A stretch of 8,934 nucleotides of DNA from Rhodococcus sp. IITR03 (GTDB lineage: Bacteria; Actinomycetota; Actinomycetes; Mycobacteriales; Mycobacteriaceae), in assembly GCA_001017865.1 (NCBI GenBank), contig LATQ01000001.1, positions 1,772,049 through 1,780,982 of the forward strand. The letters run 5' to 3'. Each line of letters begins with the position of its first letter. Position 1 is the first letter of the stretch. The notes below the pieces were generated by a model. The model was given only the letters and a program-made list of their open reading frames with translations, was not told the DNA's origin and searched no databases. Both the position numbers and the translations under genes were made by a program. Positions 8,554 to 8,934 of the stretch are shown here, piece by piece.

Positions 8554-8559
8554 CGTCCA

Positions 8560-8934
8560 ATGAAACTGGGACTGCAACTCGGTTACTGGGGTGCCCAGCC
8601 ACCCCCGAACGCACCGGAACTCGTTGCTGCGGCCGAGGCCGAAGGATTCGACGCCGTCTTCGCCGCCGAATCGTGGGGGTCCGACGCGTTCACTCCGCTC
8701 GCGTGGTGGGGTTCGTCCACCGAGCGGGTGCGGCTCGGCACGTCCGTCGTGCAGATCTCCGCGCGCACACCGACGAGTTGCGCGATGCACGCGCTCACGC
8801 TCGATCACCTCTCGGGTGGCCGGCACATCCTCGGCCTCGGGCTGGTCTCGGGCCGGCAGGTGGTGGAGGGCTGGTACGGGCAACGTTCGCGAAGCCCTCG
8901 CGCGCACCCGCGAGTACGTCGACGTGATCCGCAA
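8560..8934 (+). CDS. Rv3520c-like LLM / F420-type oxidoreductase, N-terminal part, frameshifted
   Basis: Only about 125 N-terminal residues are in the window. MKLGLQLGYWGAQPP at ATG 8560 (AGGAAAGG at 8546-8553), SWGSDAFTPLAWWGSS and LTLDHLSGGRHILGLG are typical of the mycobacterial/rhodococcal LLM oxidoreductase encoded divergently from the Rv3521-ltp4-ltp3 genes. Substrate and cofactor (F420 likely, FMN possible) are unproven, but the KstR site at 8479-8492 ties it to sterol catabolism. The region 8847-8866 reads LGLVSGRQVV where I recall the family having GVSGPQVV, one codon longer. Two single-base losses follow near 8883-8886 and 8894-8897; after them the frame reads LARTREYVDVIR. These look like read errors close to a sequence end rather than a dead gene. 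Confidence 0.85.
   Translation, partial: MKLGLQLGYWGAQPPPNAPELVAAAEAEGFDAVFAAESWGSDAFTPLAWWGSSTERVRLGTSVVQISARTPTSCAMHALTLDHLSGGRHILGLGLVSGRQVVEGWYGQRSRSPRAHPRVRRRDPQ

Overview
The window is high-GC actinobacterial DNA. It most likely comes from Rhodococcus or a close Nocardiaceae relative, and it carries part of a KstR-controlled sterol (cholesterol/phytosterol) side-chain degradation locus. The evidence for this is a CYP125-type P450 divergent from a FadA5-type thiolase, a gene block in the same order as Mycobacterium tuberculosis Rv3520c-Rv3521-ltp4-ltp3, and sites matching the KstR motif TnnAACnnGTTnnA in both divergent promoter regions. The genus call and the family names rest on recalled protein families; no search was run.

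Layout, left to right. (1) 1-493 (-): 5' part of fadA5, running off the left edge. (2) 494-673: divergent control region with two KstR-type sites. (3) 674-1923 (+): cyp125, which starts sterol side-chain oxidation at C26/C27. (4) 1939-1980: strong hairpin terminator between convergent genes. (5) 2006-3287 (-): a two-gene unit of a TetR regulator followed by a YqeB-like membrane protein, joined by an ATGA overlap. It is preceded by a palindrome covering its own promoter, and it looks independent of the sterol regulon. (6) 3366-8469 (-): a tight six-gene operon in the order tandem DUF35/OB-fold protein, ltp4, ltp3, LLM-class oxidoreductase, KSI-like NTF2-fold protein, MobA/MocA-like nucleotidyltransferase. 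Junctions run from a 4-base overlap to a 14-base gap. (7) 8470-8559: divergent control region with a perfect KstR motif. (8) 8560-8934 (+): start of an Rv3520c-type LLM oxidoreductase, cut by the right edge.

How the genes work together. CYP125 activates the sterol side chain and FadA5 performs thiolytic cleavage in its beta-oxidation. Ltp3 and Ltp4, probably with the DUF35 partner, belong to the aldol-lyase-like proteins required for C24-branched (plant sterol) side chains in Rhodococcus. The two LLM oxidoreductases and the KSI-like protein are probable accessory enzymes with unknown substrates.

Data quality. At least eleven single-base-type frameshifts fall inside otherwise well conserved genes: fadA5 (2), cyp125 (3), tetR (1), ltp3 (1), the DUF35 gene (2) and the terminal LLM gene (2). 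Protein similarity resumes immediately in another frame each time, and most are missing bases in G/C runs. They look like sequencing or assembly errors rather than decay, so these genes are annotated as CDS spanning the breaks. No tRNA, rRNA, CRISPR array, insertion sequence or phage gene was seen.
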